From Deltaproteobacteria bacterium (GTDB taxonomy: Bacteria > Myxococcota_A > UBA796 > UBA2385), in the NCBI GenBank assembly GCA_018401435.1, contig JAGYJW010000031.1, forward strand, positions 21,132 to 85,131: a DNA stretch of 64,000 nt, in the 5' to 3' direction. The notes under the pieces were generated by a model, which saw only the letters and a program-made list of their open reading frames with translations, did not search any database and was not told the origin of the DNA. Positions 43,645 to 51,909 of the stretch are shown piece after piece. The position numbers and the translations under genes are program-made. Positions within the stretch are counted from its first letter, which is position 1; each line of letters opens with the position of its first letter.

Positions 43645-45384
43645 ATGCCCGATCCCAGCCTTGCCGCGCTGCTCCAGGCCGCCCACGATTGGAAGGTCCA
43701 GGACCCCGACCCCAAGACCCGGGCGCAGACCCACGCCCTCATCGAGGCTGCCGATCCGGCAGTGCTGCGCGAGTGTTTCGGTCAGCGGCTGGAATTCGGC
43801 ACGGCGGGTATCCGGGGGCGCATGGGTCCCGGCCCGGGGCAGATGAACCGCGCCCTGGTGCGCATGGTCAGCGCTGGACTGGGCCGCTACCTTCTGCGCG
43901 AGGGTGCTGGGGCGGTCACGGCCGGGGTGGTCGTGGGCTTTGACGGGCGCCACAACTCGCGGGACTTTGCTGAAGACACGGCGCGGGTGTTGGGGGGCCT
44001 GGGCATCCCGGTCTTTCTCTTCGATGATGTGGTCCCAACGCCAGTTCTCGCTCATGCGGTCACCTTCATGGGGGCCGCGGGCGGCGTGATGGTCACCGCC
44101 AGCCACAACCCGCCAGAAGACAACGGCTACAAGGCCTATTGGGCCAATGGCGCGCAGATCATCCCCCCGCACGACGCGGGCATCTCCGCCGAGATCGACG
44201 CCGTGCAGGGTGCAGACTCGGTGCGGGTGCCCGAGCTACAGGGCCTGCGCGACAGCGGCCTGCTGCGGGCGGTGCCGGGGGACGCCTGGAATGACTACGA
44301 GCGCAAGGTGCTGGGCTTGCGGGTTCATGCAGAGACGGGTGCGGTGGCGGTCTATTCGGCCATGCACGGCGTGGGCTATGCCTCGCTGGTGCGGGTGCTC
44401 GCCGGGGCCGGCCACAAGCCCGTGATCAGCGTGCGCTCCCAGCAGGATCCCGATGGCGACTTCCCCACGGTGCGCTTTCCCAACCCCGAGGAGCCCGGCG
44501 CCATGGACGAAGCCATCGCGCTGGCGACCGCCCGGGGGGCCGACGTGGTGCTGGCCAACGACCCCGACGCCGATCGGCTGGCGGTGGCCATCCCCGACGG
44601 CCGCGCCGGCTGGACCCGGCTCACCGGCAACGAGGTGGGGGTGCTCCTGGCCGACGATCTGCTGCGCTTCGGCCCCCAAGTGAAGAATCGCATGGTGGCC
44701 ACCACCATCGTGTCCACATCCTTGCTGGGGCGCATCGCAGAGGCCAATGGCGCGGCCCTGGTCGAGACCCTCACGGGCTTCAAGTGGATCGCCAACGCCG
44801 CCTTGGACCACGACGGGCCCTTTGTCATCGGCTTTGAAGAGGCCCTGGGCTATTCGGCGGGCAGCGTGGTGCGCGACAAGGACGGCGTGTCCACCGCAAT
44901 GCTCTTCCTCGACCTGGCGTCCTGGTGCAAAGCGCGGGGGGTCAGCCTGCGCGACCACCTCGAAGACCTCTACCGGCGCTACGGCTATGCCGCGAGCGCC
45001 CAGCGCTCCCTGGTGATGCCCGGATTGGACGGCGCGGCGCAGATCAGCGCCATCATGGACGCCTTGCGGGCCGACCCCCCGCGCAGCATCGGCGGGGTGG
45101 CGGTGCGCCGCATCCGCGACATCGAGACGGGTGAGGCCCTGGACCTCCAGACGGGGGCCAAGACGCCGATTCGCCTGCCCACCAGCAATGTGCTGGCCTT
45201 CGATATGGCAGAGGGCTGCCGGGTGCTGGCCCGTCCCAGCGGCACCGAACCCAAGATCAAGTTCTACTTTGAGGCCACCGCCGACCTGGCCGAGGGTGAG
45301 CCCCTTTCTGCAGCCAAGGCCCGGGCCGAGGCCCGCATCGGGGCCCTGGCCGCGGACCTGATGGCGCGGGTGGGCCAGGTCTGA
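43645..45384 (+). CDS. Phospho-sugar mutase (alpha-D-phosphohexomutase family)
   Basis: A 579-residue enzyme of the phosphoglucomutase/phosphomannomutase superfamily, interconverting hexose-1- and hexose-6-phosphates. The substrate entry is FGTAGIRGRMGPGPGQMNR. The phosphoserine loop is MVTASHNPPEDNGYKAYW, and the Mg2+ loop is LANDPDADRLAVA. The sugar-specificity loop is GFEEALGYSAG, and the phosphate-binding loop is RPSGTEPKIKFYFEA. The long form (~580 residues) is typical of the PgcA-type phosphoglucomutase, but exact sugar use is unproven. ATG 43645 was chosen over GTG 43630 because GGAGG lies just before it. It probably supplies activated glucose or mannose for envelope polysaccharides. 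Confidence 0.93.
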   Translation: MPDPSLAALLQAAHDWKVQDPDPKTRAQTHALIEAADPAVLRECFGQRLEFGTAGIRGRMGPGPGQMNRALVRMVSAGLGRYLLREGAGAVTAGVVVGFDGRHNSRDFAEDTARVLGGLGIPVFLFDDVVPTPVLAHAVTFMGAAGGVMVTASHNPPEDNGYKAYWANGAQIIPPHDAGISAEIDAVQGADSVRVPELQGLRDSGLLRAVPGDAWNDYERKVLGLRVHAETGAVAVYSAMHGVGYASLVRVLAGAGHKPVISVRSQQDPDGDFPTVRFPNPEEPGAMDEAIALATARGADVVLANDPDADRLAVAIPDGRAGWTRLTGNEVGVLLADDLLRFGPQVKNRMVATTIVSTSLLGRIAEANGAALVETLTGFKWIANAALDHDGPFVIGFEEALGYSAGSVVRDKDGVSTAMLFLDLASWCKARGVSLRDHLEDLYRRYGYAASAQRSLVMPGLDGAAQISAIMDALRADPPRSIGGVAVRRIRDIETGEALDLQTGAKTPIRLPTSNVLAFDMAEGCRVLARPSGTEPKIKFYFEATADLAEGEPLSAAKARAEARIGALAADLMARVGQV

Positions 45385-45400
45385 TCGGCGAAGACAGGCC

Positions 45401-46597
45401 CTATGGCTTGATCTCCAGGGATACCAGCGCGTCTTGTTCCCAGGCGTCGGCCTGCAGCAGGGCGGCGTCGCCCGCGACACCCAGCCCGAATTGCTCGCGA
45501 ATATAGGCCGTGGCCAGGGTGGCAGAGGCCTGGTGCGCCGCCTCGAGACTGCAGAAACCCGCGGCCTCCTCCTGGCACTCGCTGGTGAGCACCGCGGCGA
45601 TGTCGCAGATGTCGGAGAAGGCGTAGTGGCCCCCCCTCTCGAAGGTGGCCAGGCTGGCGGGCCCGCCGTGGTGTTCAAAGGTGGGGCGGGCGTCCTGGTT
45701 GTAGCCCAGGATCTGGTCGCGGTCGCCTGCCATGAAGAGGGCGGGCGCGGCGTCGGCCAGCCCCTCGCCATGCTCGCCAAAGCCATACCAGAGTCCCGGG
45801 GACAGGGGCAGGGTGGCGATGACCCGGGGGTCGTGGGTGATGGTGGCGTCCATGCGCGCCTGAACGCCGGCCACGTCGGCGTCGTAGGCATAGCCGCAGA
45901 CGATATTCCAGCTGCGGTTGCAGAAGGCCTCCACCCCCCGGTAGTCCAGCTGGGCCCCACCCAGCACCAGCGAGGTGAAGGAGCCAAAGCTGTGGCCCGC
46001 CGCCACCCAGGGCCCGTCCTGCACCAGGCCCGCGGCCCAGCCCGATGGGTCGGCGGCCTCGCGCAGCAGCGCGTCCACGGACTCGGTGACGTCGCCGGGC
46101 CGCTCTACCAGCACGTCGATGACTGCGGATTCGTCGAGGTCGAGGAAGGTGTTCCGGCTGTGGTCCGGCGCCACCACCACGATGCCATGGCTGGCGAGGT
46201 GCTCGGTCAAGTAGACCGACTGGAAGCGGATGCCCGCGAAGCCATGAGAGAAGCCCACCATGGGATAGGGCCCGCCCCGCAGGTCGGCGGGGATGTCCCG
46301 CACGGCCGAACGCGCGAGCGTGGTGGGCGCGTAGGGGTCGGGGCTCGCGCCTTCGGGCACCTGGGCGGGGTACCAGACCTCGACCACCAGGGCCTTCCCG
46401 CGGCTGTCGGTGAAGCGCAGGGTGCGCGCGCCCACCCCATAGGGGCCGCGCTCCTGGGCCGGGTGGGCCTCGGGTGCGGCTTCGACCGCGTCCCCCGTGG
46501 CGTCGCCGCCCTCCGGGCCGGGTCGGCACGCGAGGATGCCCAGCGAGAGCAGGCCCGCCAGGCCGGTCCAAGAGCACTTCGATCGGGTCTCAAACAT
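45401..46597 (-). CDS. Alpha/beta-hydrolase lipoprotein, PAF-acetylhydrolase-like
   Basis: A 398-residue exported hydrolase. From ATG 46597 the signal is MFETRSKCSWTGLAGLLSLG, with lipobox ILAC. The hydrolase core has VVEVWYPAQVPEG, YPMVGFSHGFAG (oxyanion region), VVAPDHSRN, and the nucleophile elbow AAGHSFGS. A later Asp lies in MAGDRDQILGYNQD, and the likely catalytic His is in FERGGHYAF. The layout resembles platelet-activating factor acetylhydrolase and related secreted lipases or esterases. An ATG eight codons upstream (MARPGSKK) is an alternative start. It ends 17 bp from the convergent mutase. Confidence 0.85.
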   Translation of the reverse strand: MFETRSKCSWTGLAGLLSLGILACRPGPEGGDATGDAVEAAPEAHPAQERGPYGVGARTLRFTDSRGKALVVEVWYPAQVPEGASPDPYAPTTLARSAVRDIPADLRGGPYPMVGFSHGFAGIRFQSVYLTEHLASHGIVVVAPDHSRNTFLDLDESAVIDVLVERPGDVTESVDALLREAADPSGWAAGLVQDGPWVAAGHSFGSFTSLVLGGAQLDYRGVEAFCNRSWNIVCGYAYDADVAGVQARMDATITHDPRVIATLPLSPGLWYGFGEHGEGLADAAPALFMAGDRDQILGYNQDARPTFEHHGGPASLATFERGGHYAFSDICDIAAVLTSECQEEAAGFCSLEAAHQASATLATAYIREQFGLGVAGDAALLQADAWEQDALVSLEIKP

Positions 46598-46943
46598 TTT
46601 TTTGGATCCTGGCCTTGCCATGAAGGACCTGCGCCCTATGATGATCATGTACCCCAGCGAAGGAGGTGCCGATGGATGAAAGTCCGCCTGAGAAGCGAAT
46701 TGCGGCCTCGCTGACATGGGGTTGGTGCTGACCTCGAAGGTCGTCGCTCACGCTGTTGAGTTGGATGGATGAGCGCTGCGCTCCCGGCGTCCAATCGTCA
46801 CAGATGACCGGCCTTGCCGTTTCAACGGATACTTCAGCCCACCTGCCCGCCCAGGTCCTGCCGCAACGGGAGACGTTCGGTCCCGCCTGCCGCAGAGAGA
46901 TCGGCCTGTCGAATCGAGACCGCCAGAAAAACTTGAACTGCTT

Positions 46944-46972
46944 CGAAGGCGACGCTCCCCGCGTCGCCTTCG
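46944..46972. terminator. 12-bp perfect hairpin terminator; rest of gap empty
   Basis: CGAAGGCGACGC pairs perfectly with GCGTCGCCTTCG around loop TCCCC. It lies about 30 bp downstream of the minus-strand UshA-like gene (stop 47000), and on that strand it is followed after ten bases by a short T-run, so it very likely ends that transcript. The rest of 46598-46999 holds no convincing gene; reading frames across it lack coding character. Confidence 0.8.
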
Positions 46973-46999
46973 TCTGTTGGGCGGCCTGCGGTGGCGCGC

Positions 47000-49873
47000 T
47001 CATAGGTCGAAGGCCCCGGACAGGTCGAAGGACGCGCCCAGCATCCAGGCAGCGCCCAGCTCCTGGGTCTGGGGCACCCGCCCCTGCAGGGCGAAGCCCT
47101 GGGCATAGGTGGAGAGGCGCAACCAGCGGGCCAGGGGCATGCCTAGCCGGGTCTCGGCCAGCGCCCGGAAGCGCAGGTCGCTGACGTCGTCGTCGCGGGT
47201 CTTGGCCCAGAGCTGGAAGTCGGCGCTATTGGTCCAGGTCAAGGCGCCAGCGATGCGCTGGCTGGTGGCCAGCTCGAAGCGACCCCCGTATTCGGTGGGC
47301 TTCTCGTCCAGGCGGCTGAGATCGCGGTTGGCAAAGGCGCCCACCCGCAGGGCCTGCAGGGCGCCCACCTTGAGGGCGGAGAGGCCGAGGGTCACCGACA
47401 GGTCGCGCTGCTTGGGGTTGTTGAGCCCGTTCTCGTCCAGGGTGGCCGTCAGCTCGGTGTCGTAGAGCAGCTCGCCAAAGGGCATGAAGCGCAGGGCTGT
47501 GCTCTGCGGCCGGGCCCAGGCGGGCAAGGACATCGAGGTGCTCAGGCGCAGGTCGTCGGCGGTCTCGGTCTCGGCCAGGGTCTGCTCGACCCCTTCGACA
47601 TCGGCCTGCAGGGTGCTGTAGGTGCCGCGGGCCCGCAGGTCCCAGAGCAGCGACGCGGCGCTATATTCGAGGCTGCTGTCCAGCACGGCCGCCAGGGCCA
47701 CGCTGCTGGGGTTGGTGGCCAGGGTCTCGGGCACCGCCGAGAAGGTCTCGGAGGGCACGCCGCGGAAGCGATCGGCCCGCAACGACACCTGCCCCAGCCG
47801 GAAGATCCAGAGCGGCGGGAGGGCCTGGGGCCGGCCTTGCAGCAGCTCTTGGGCCACGGCGTCGGGGCCGCCTCCGGCATCGCGCACCTGGCGCATGCCC
47901 GCCAGCGCGGAGCCCTGAAAGGTGGCCGGCCGCAGGTCTGGCGCCACCACGGGCGAGGAGGTGGGTGGATCGAGGGGAGAGGGTGCAGGCAGGGCGCGCA
48001 GCAGATCGCCGAGCAGGGTGCCATTCACCGCGCGGTCGGTAGTGACCAGCCGGTAGACCCGCTGGGGGTCGATGGCGCGGCCGTCGGGCAAGGGGCGGGC
48101 GGCGGTGGCGCCGCAGCTCACCGGGGTCTCCAGGGCGGTCTTGTCCAGCAGGGCGGCCAGGCGATCTCCGGGCACCTGCCAGGCCACCAGGCGGTCCATC
48201 CGACCGATCTGGTCGAGGAGCTGAAGCTCGGTCAGCGGGCCGGGAAAGCGGGGCGGCGGAGCGACCTCGCGCAGCAGCACGCTGTGGGCGCCGGTCTCGA
48301 GTCGCAGGGCCTCACAGACCAGCTGCTGCCAGGATTCGGAGGGCCACAGGTCCATGGGGCCGCCGGGGGGCGCCGCCAGCAGGGGTGCGTCCAGGTCGGG
48401 GTAGGTCTGCGCCCGGGTGCGGGTGATCGCAGCGGACACCCAGGCCTGGGAGGGGCCCGTCCCGCGAAGCAGCCGGGGCTGGCTGTGGATGCGGGCGAGG
48501 CTGTCGCCTTCGAAGCGCAGGTCCAGCGTGGCGAGGCCATCGAGGGGCAGGGTGAGGGGTGCGCCCTTCTGCGCGTCGTCCAGGGGCCGCAGGCGCACCT
48601 CGCGCTCTTCCACCCGCAGGGTCGCGAAGGTGGGGTCGCCGGCCATCAGGTCGATGCCCCGCACCTGGCGGCGCACCTCGGCCATGACCTCGCCGCTGGC
48701 GGTGGTCAGGGCAATGATGGCGTCGGGCGGGTTGGGCCCCCCGTGCAGGGCCTTCAGGGTGGCCTGCAAACCCTCGACCGGGTCGGTGATGTGCACGCCG
48801 GCGCGTCCCAGGGCGGGGATCTCCTGTTGCAGGGCGGGGTCGAGGATGCCGATGAAAGCCACCGTCACGTCGCCATCCGGCCCCGAGAAGCGGTGGCTGA
48901 CGCTGCCGGGCAGGGCATAGGCGGGGTCGTCGGCCACCCAGTTGGTGGCGATATAGGGCAGGCCGGCCGCGAGCTTCTCGCGAAAGAAGGGCGCGGGCCC
49001 GGCCACAAGCTCGGTGGCGCCGGGCACCAGCGCGGTGGGGCGCAGGTGCTGGAGCATCTGGTAGCCGAGGGGCCGGTGCAAGGACAAGCCGCCGGTCATG
49101 ACCGAGCTGCTGCCATCCACGAAGCTGCCAGCATCGACGAAAATGGCGTTGGGGTCTTCATTGAGGAGCTGCTCGATCGAGGCCATCAGCTGGTCGGCGT
49201 CTTGAATGGGCACCCCGGTGACGGTGATGGGCAAGACGCGGTCGCCTGCCGTCCAGCGGCCCCCCAGGGCCTTGCGGAACTCCCAGGCTTCGAGCTGCCA
49301 GGCGGGGAAGGCGGCCCCCGATGGCCCGATCAGCCGGCCGGTGGCGCCTTGGGGCCCCACGCAGTCCCAAGCCAGCCACCGCGACAGCTCGGCGCCGCGG
49401 CGATCGACGGCGTCCACCAAGGCCGAGCGCTCGGGCGCGTGCACCACCAGGATGTCCGTTTCGGTGGCGAGGGCCCACACCGGGCCTTGGACCGTGCAGG
49501 TGATGCGGCCCCCCGACAACAGGGTGAGCAGGGTGGCCACCTTGCGGTCCGAGGCCTGCAGCAGCCAGCGGCCCTGGGCGAGGGTGCCGTGAAAGAGCTG
49601 CAGGTCGCTGACCCGACCGGCCTCGGGGCCTTCGACGCTGCGCAGGGTGCGCAGCATCTCCCAGAGGTAGCGACCCGATCCCACACCGCCGCGGCCGCCG
49701 GTGTACACGATGCGCAGCGTCTGGGGCCCGGTGGCGGCGGGGGTGAGGCTGCCCCAGGGCGATAGGGGGGCCACACCTTCGCTCTCGGCGTCGGGGGCTC
49801 GCCAGGCTTCTTGGGCCCGGGCGTCGAGGATCCCCCACAGCAGGGGCAGCAGGATGAGGATGCGTGCGAGCAT
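47000..49873 (-). CDS. UshA/5'-nucleotidase-like exported protein with C-terminal beta-strand domain
   Basis: A 957-residue protein with a signal peptide (ARILILLPLLWGILDARA). Residues ~50-440 align loosely with the metallophosphatase domain of UshA-type 5'-nucleotidases, but the metal-binding boxes are replaced: the DTH box reads VYTGGRGGV, the GD box IFVDAGSFVDG, and the GNHE box VPGATELVAG. The 5_nucleotid_C-like domain (~450-670) still shows LVAWQVPGDRLAALLDKT and YRLVTTDRAVNG. The last ~270 residues are beta-rich (LSVTLGLSALKVGALQALRV, LSTYAQGFALQG) and may be a barrel. It is probably a non-catalytic surface or outer-membrane protein that evolved from the enzyme. It has its own terminator. 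Confidence 0.75.
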   Translation of the reverse strand: MLARILILLPLLWGILDARAQEAWRAPDAESEGVAPLSPWGSLTPAATGPQTLRIVYTGGRGGVGSGRYLWEMLRTLRSVEGPEAGRVSDLQLFHGTLAQGRWLLQASDRKVATLLTLLSGGRITCTVQGPVWALATETDILVVHAPERSALVDAVDRRGAELSRWLAWDCVGPQGATGRLIGPSGAAFPAWQLEAWEFRKALGGRWTAGDRVLPITVTGVPIQDADQLMASIEQLLNEDPNAIFVDAGSFVDGSSSVMTGGLSLHRPLGYQMLQHLRPTALVPGATELVAGPAPFFREKLAAGLPYIATNWVADDPAYALPGSVSHRFSGPDGDVTVAFIGILDPALQQEIPALGRAGVHITDPVEGLQATLKALHGGPNPPDAIIALTTASGEVMAEVRRQVRGIDLMAGDPTFATLRVEEREVRLRPLDDAQKGAPLTLPLDGLATLDLRFEGDSLARIHSQPRLLRGTGPSQAWVSAAITRTRAQTYPDLDAPLLAAPPGGPMDLWPSESWQQLVCEALRLETGAHSVLLREVAPPPRFPGPLTELQLLDQIGRMDRLVAWQVPGDRLAALLDKTALETPVSCGATAARPLPDGRAIDPQRVYRLVTTDRAVNGTLLGDLLRALPAPSPLDPPTSSPVVAPDLRPATFQGSALAGMRQVRDAGGGPDAVAQELLQGRPQALPPLWIFRLGQVSLRADRFRGVPSETFSAVPETLATNPSSVALAAVLDSSLEYSAASLLWDLRARGTYSTLQADVEGVEQTLAETETADDLRLSTSMSLPAWARPQSTALRFMPFGELLYDTELTATLDENGLNNPKQRDLSVTLGLSALKVGALQALRVGAFANRDLSRLDEKPTEYGGRFELATSQRIAGALTWTNSADFQLWAKTRDDDVSDLRFRALAETRLGMPLARWLRLSTYAQGFALQGRVPQTQELGAAWMLGASFDLSGAFDL

Positions 49874-49973
49874 GGGCCTGGGGTGGGCGCTTCTTTGGGG
49901 GCGGACCCTATCGCACAGGGCACCCCGCGTCCGGTGCTCGCTGCTGCGGCGCGCTGTCGGTTAGCAGCGGCAG

Positions 49974-50498
49974 ATGACGCCGAGGATCTGGATCTGCCTG
50001 CTGGGGATGGCTGCCAGCGCCTGCGCGCCGGCAGAGGACACCGGCGGCAGCGGCCCCGACCTGGGCAGCCCCGCGGCCGTGGCGGCGCCTGTGGCCGGCC
50101 CACCGGTCGACCCCGCGCTGCCCCCGGGTGACACCCCCATCCTCCGGGCGGCCCGCGGCAAGGATCCCGACACCCGCTGCATGCTGCTGCCCCTATCCCT
50201 TCAGCAGGCCCCCTTCTCGCCGGTGGACCTCAATGGGGACGCCTGGGTGGACCGGCTGATGCTGCTGCCTGCCTCTTGCGCCACCCGGGCCTGCACCTGG
50301 CGGGTCTACCGCCAGTGCCCCGGCGGTGGATACCAGAGCTTGATCGAGCTGATCGCCTTGGAGGTGACGGTCATCGAGGGGCGCCAGCCCGATGGCTGGC
50401 GGGCCCTTCGTGCCCGGGTGCCCGCCCCCTCGAACCAGCCCCAGGAGTGGCTGCTGCATTACGAAGCAGGTCGTTATCGGCGGGTTTTGGAGGACTGA
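49974..50498 (+). CDS. Small lipoprotein of unknown function
   Basis: A 174-residue predicted lipoprotein. The signal MTPRIWICLLGMAASAC gives the lipobox Cys17. A Gly/Pro/Ala-rich linker leads to a compact Cys-containing domain (DTRCMLLPLSLQQAPF, NGDAWVDRLMLLPASC, CTWRVYRQCPGGGYQSL) that ends in EWLLHYEAGRYRRVLED. The pattern resembles small proteins with NGD-W-VDR repeats, but no named family is recognised. It is a single gene, divergent from the UshA-like gene and convergent with the DUF4340 gene. Confidence 0.75.
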   Translation: MTPRIWICLLGMAASACAPAEDTGGSGPDLGSPAAVAAPVAGPPVDPALPPGDTPILRAARGKDPDTRCMLLPLSLQQAPFSPVDLNGDAWVDRLMLLPASCATRACTWRVYRQCPGGGYQSLIELIALEVTVIEGRQPDGWRALRARVPAPSNQPQEWLLHYEAGRYRRVLED

Positions 50499-50514
50499 CC
50501 TGCCCGCTGGGGCC

Positions 50515-51909
50515 TCAGCCGCGACCGAAGCCCTGGCGCAGCTTCACTACGGTGGCCTCGCGCAGCAGGTGCACCGTGTCCTTGCCGCCCACGCGAGCAA
50601 AGTAGAGGGTGCGGCCCCGCTCGTCCGCCACCCGGTGGCCGATGTCGAGCACCTCGTCATGCCCATCCAGGAAGTGCACCACGATGCGGTTGCTGGGGTC
50701 TTCCAGGCCCGCCTGGGCGAGGCTCACGCCGCTGGCGATCTCATCGGAGCGCAAGGAGGCCAGCGTGTTGACCGCGTAGTAGACCAGCTTGACGTCCACA
50801 TCGACGTTGGGGGGCTCGATCACATTCCACAGGCCGTTGCTGAGGTCCTGCTGGAGCAGGACGATGCCGGCGCCGTCCTTGAGGGCGAGGGTGTCCACGG
50901 CCTGCCGCTCGAAGGCGAAGAGGGTCTTGTCCCGCAGCTCTTGCGCTGGCAACAGGGCCTGGTCGATGGTGGAGGCGGCCACCCGGTAGACGTCGGGCAG
51001 GCCGTTGACCCGCACGAAGCGTGCGCCGCCGGACTCGCGGGAGCCGACCTCGAGGACCTTTTCGGTGCCATCGGCCAGGGTGACGGTGATCACGGCGAGG
51101 GGGCTCGCAAAACCCCCATCAAAGTCGGCCCCCATCAGCTCGCCGGCCCGCATCAGGCCCAGGCCCTGGGCGATGGCGTCGGCCAGCAGGGCGTCGGTGG
51201 GGTAGCCGGGGTCGGGCTCCAGGCGCCAGGGGCCGGGCAAGGGCAGGCTGTCGGCGTCCAGCCCCGGGCTGGGGCCCCGCACGAGGTGGCTGAGCACGCC
51301 GCCGCCCGATTCGACGAGGATGCCGCTGGCAAAGGACTTGTCGAAGTCCAGGAGCACGCGGTTGCGCCACTCGACAGAGGACTTGTCGAAGCGGTGGCGG
51401 CCTCCCAGGCGCGCCCGGTAGACGGCCTCGTCGCCGGAGAGCCGCACGAAGGTGGAGCCTCCGGGCGCGTCCTGGCCGACGGTGAGGCTGAGGCTGGGCG
51501 CTGCGCTGTCGGCTTCGGTCCAGATCTCGACCACGATGCCGGTGCCGGCGTCCAGCCCGTAGTCGTCGAGGTTGCCCTGGTCGACCTTGACGTCGAGGGG
51601 GACCTCTTTGCGGAAGTTCGCCAGCAGGGCCTGCACGGCCACCTGGTCGGCGTCGGCCTGGATGGGGGCGGTGATGCGCCATCGCCGGCCCGCATCCACC
51701 CCGGCTTCGGCCTCGGTGGCGACGGATTCGATGACCGTCTTGTCCACGGCGGTGCTGATCTCGATTCGGCGGACCGAGTCCTTCTGCAGGGCCACGATCT
51801 GGGGCAGGCGCTCGTTCAGGCGGGCGCTTGTTCCCTGATCAATCAGGTTCAACGCCAACAAGAGCAGCGCAACCACCGCCAGCACCAGGGTCTTGGGCGT
51901 GGGCTTCAT
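50515..51909 (-). CDS. DUF4340-domain protein
   Basis: A 464-residue protein with an N-terminal membrane anchor (TLVLAVVALLLLALNLI) and two to three copies of a DUF4340-like beta-rich unit. Characteristic text: VRRIEISTAVDKTVIE, DDYGLDAGTGIVVEIW, YRARLGGRHRFDKSSVEWRN, YRVAASTIDQALLP, LRDKTLFAFERQAVDTLAL. DUF4340 proteins usually sit beside GldG/GldF-type ABC membrane proteins and are thought to face the periplasm. Its ATG overlaps the GldG-like stop (ATGA), so the two are translationally coupled. Molecular role unknown. Confidence 0.85.
   Translation of the reverse strand: MKPTPKTLVLAVVALLLLALNLIDQGTSARLNERLPQIVALQKDSVRRIEISTAVDKTVIESVATEAEAGVDAGRRWRITAPIQADADQVAVQALLANFRKEVPLDVKVDQGNLDDYGLDAGTGIVVEIWTEADSAAPSLSLTVGQDAPGGSTFVRLSGDEAVYRARLGGRHRFDKSSVEWRNRVLLDFDKSFASGILVESGGGVLSHLVRGPSPGLDADSLPLPGPWRLEPDPGYPTDALLADAIAQGLGLMRAGELMGADFDGGFASPLAVITVTLADGTEKVLEVGSRESGGARFVRVNGLPDVYRVAASTIDQALLPAQELRDKTLFAFERQAVDTLALKDGAGIVLLQQDLSNGLWNVIEPPNVDVDVKLVYYAVNTLASLRSDEIASGVSLAQAGLEDPSNRIVVHFLDGHDEVLDIGHRVADERGRTLYFARVGGKDTVHLLREATVVKLRQGFGRG

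Noticed and set aside
46590..47003. 137-codon minus-strand frame in the gap before the UshA-like gene
   Set aside because: It spans the perfect 12-bp hairpin and lacks protein-like composition.
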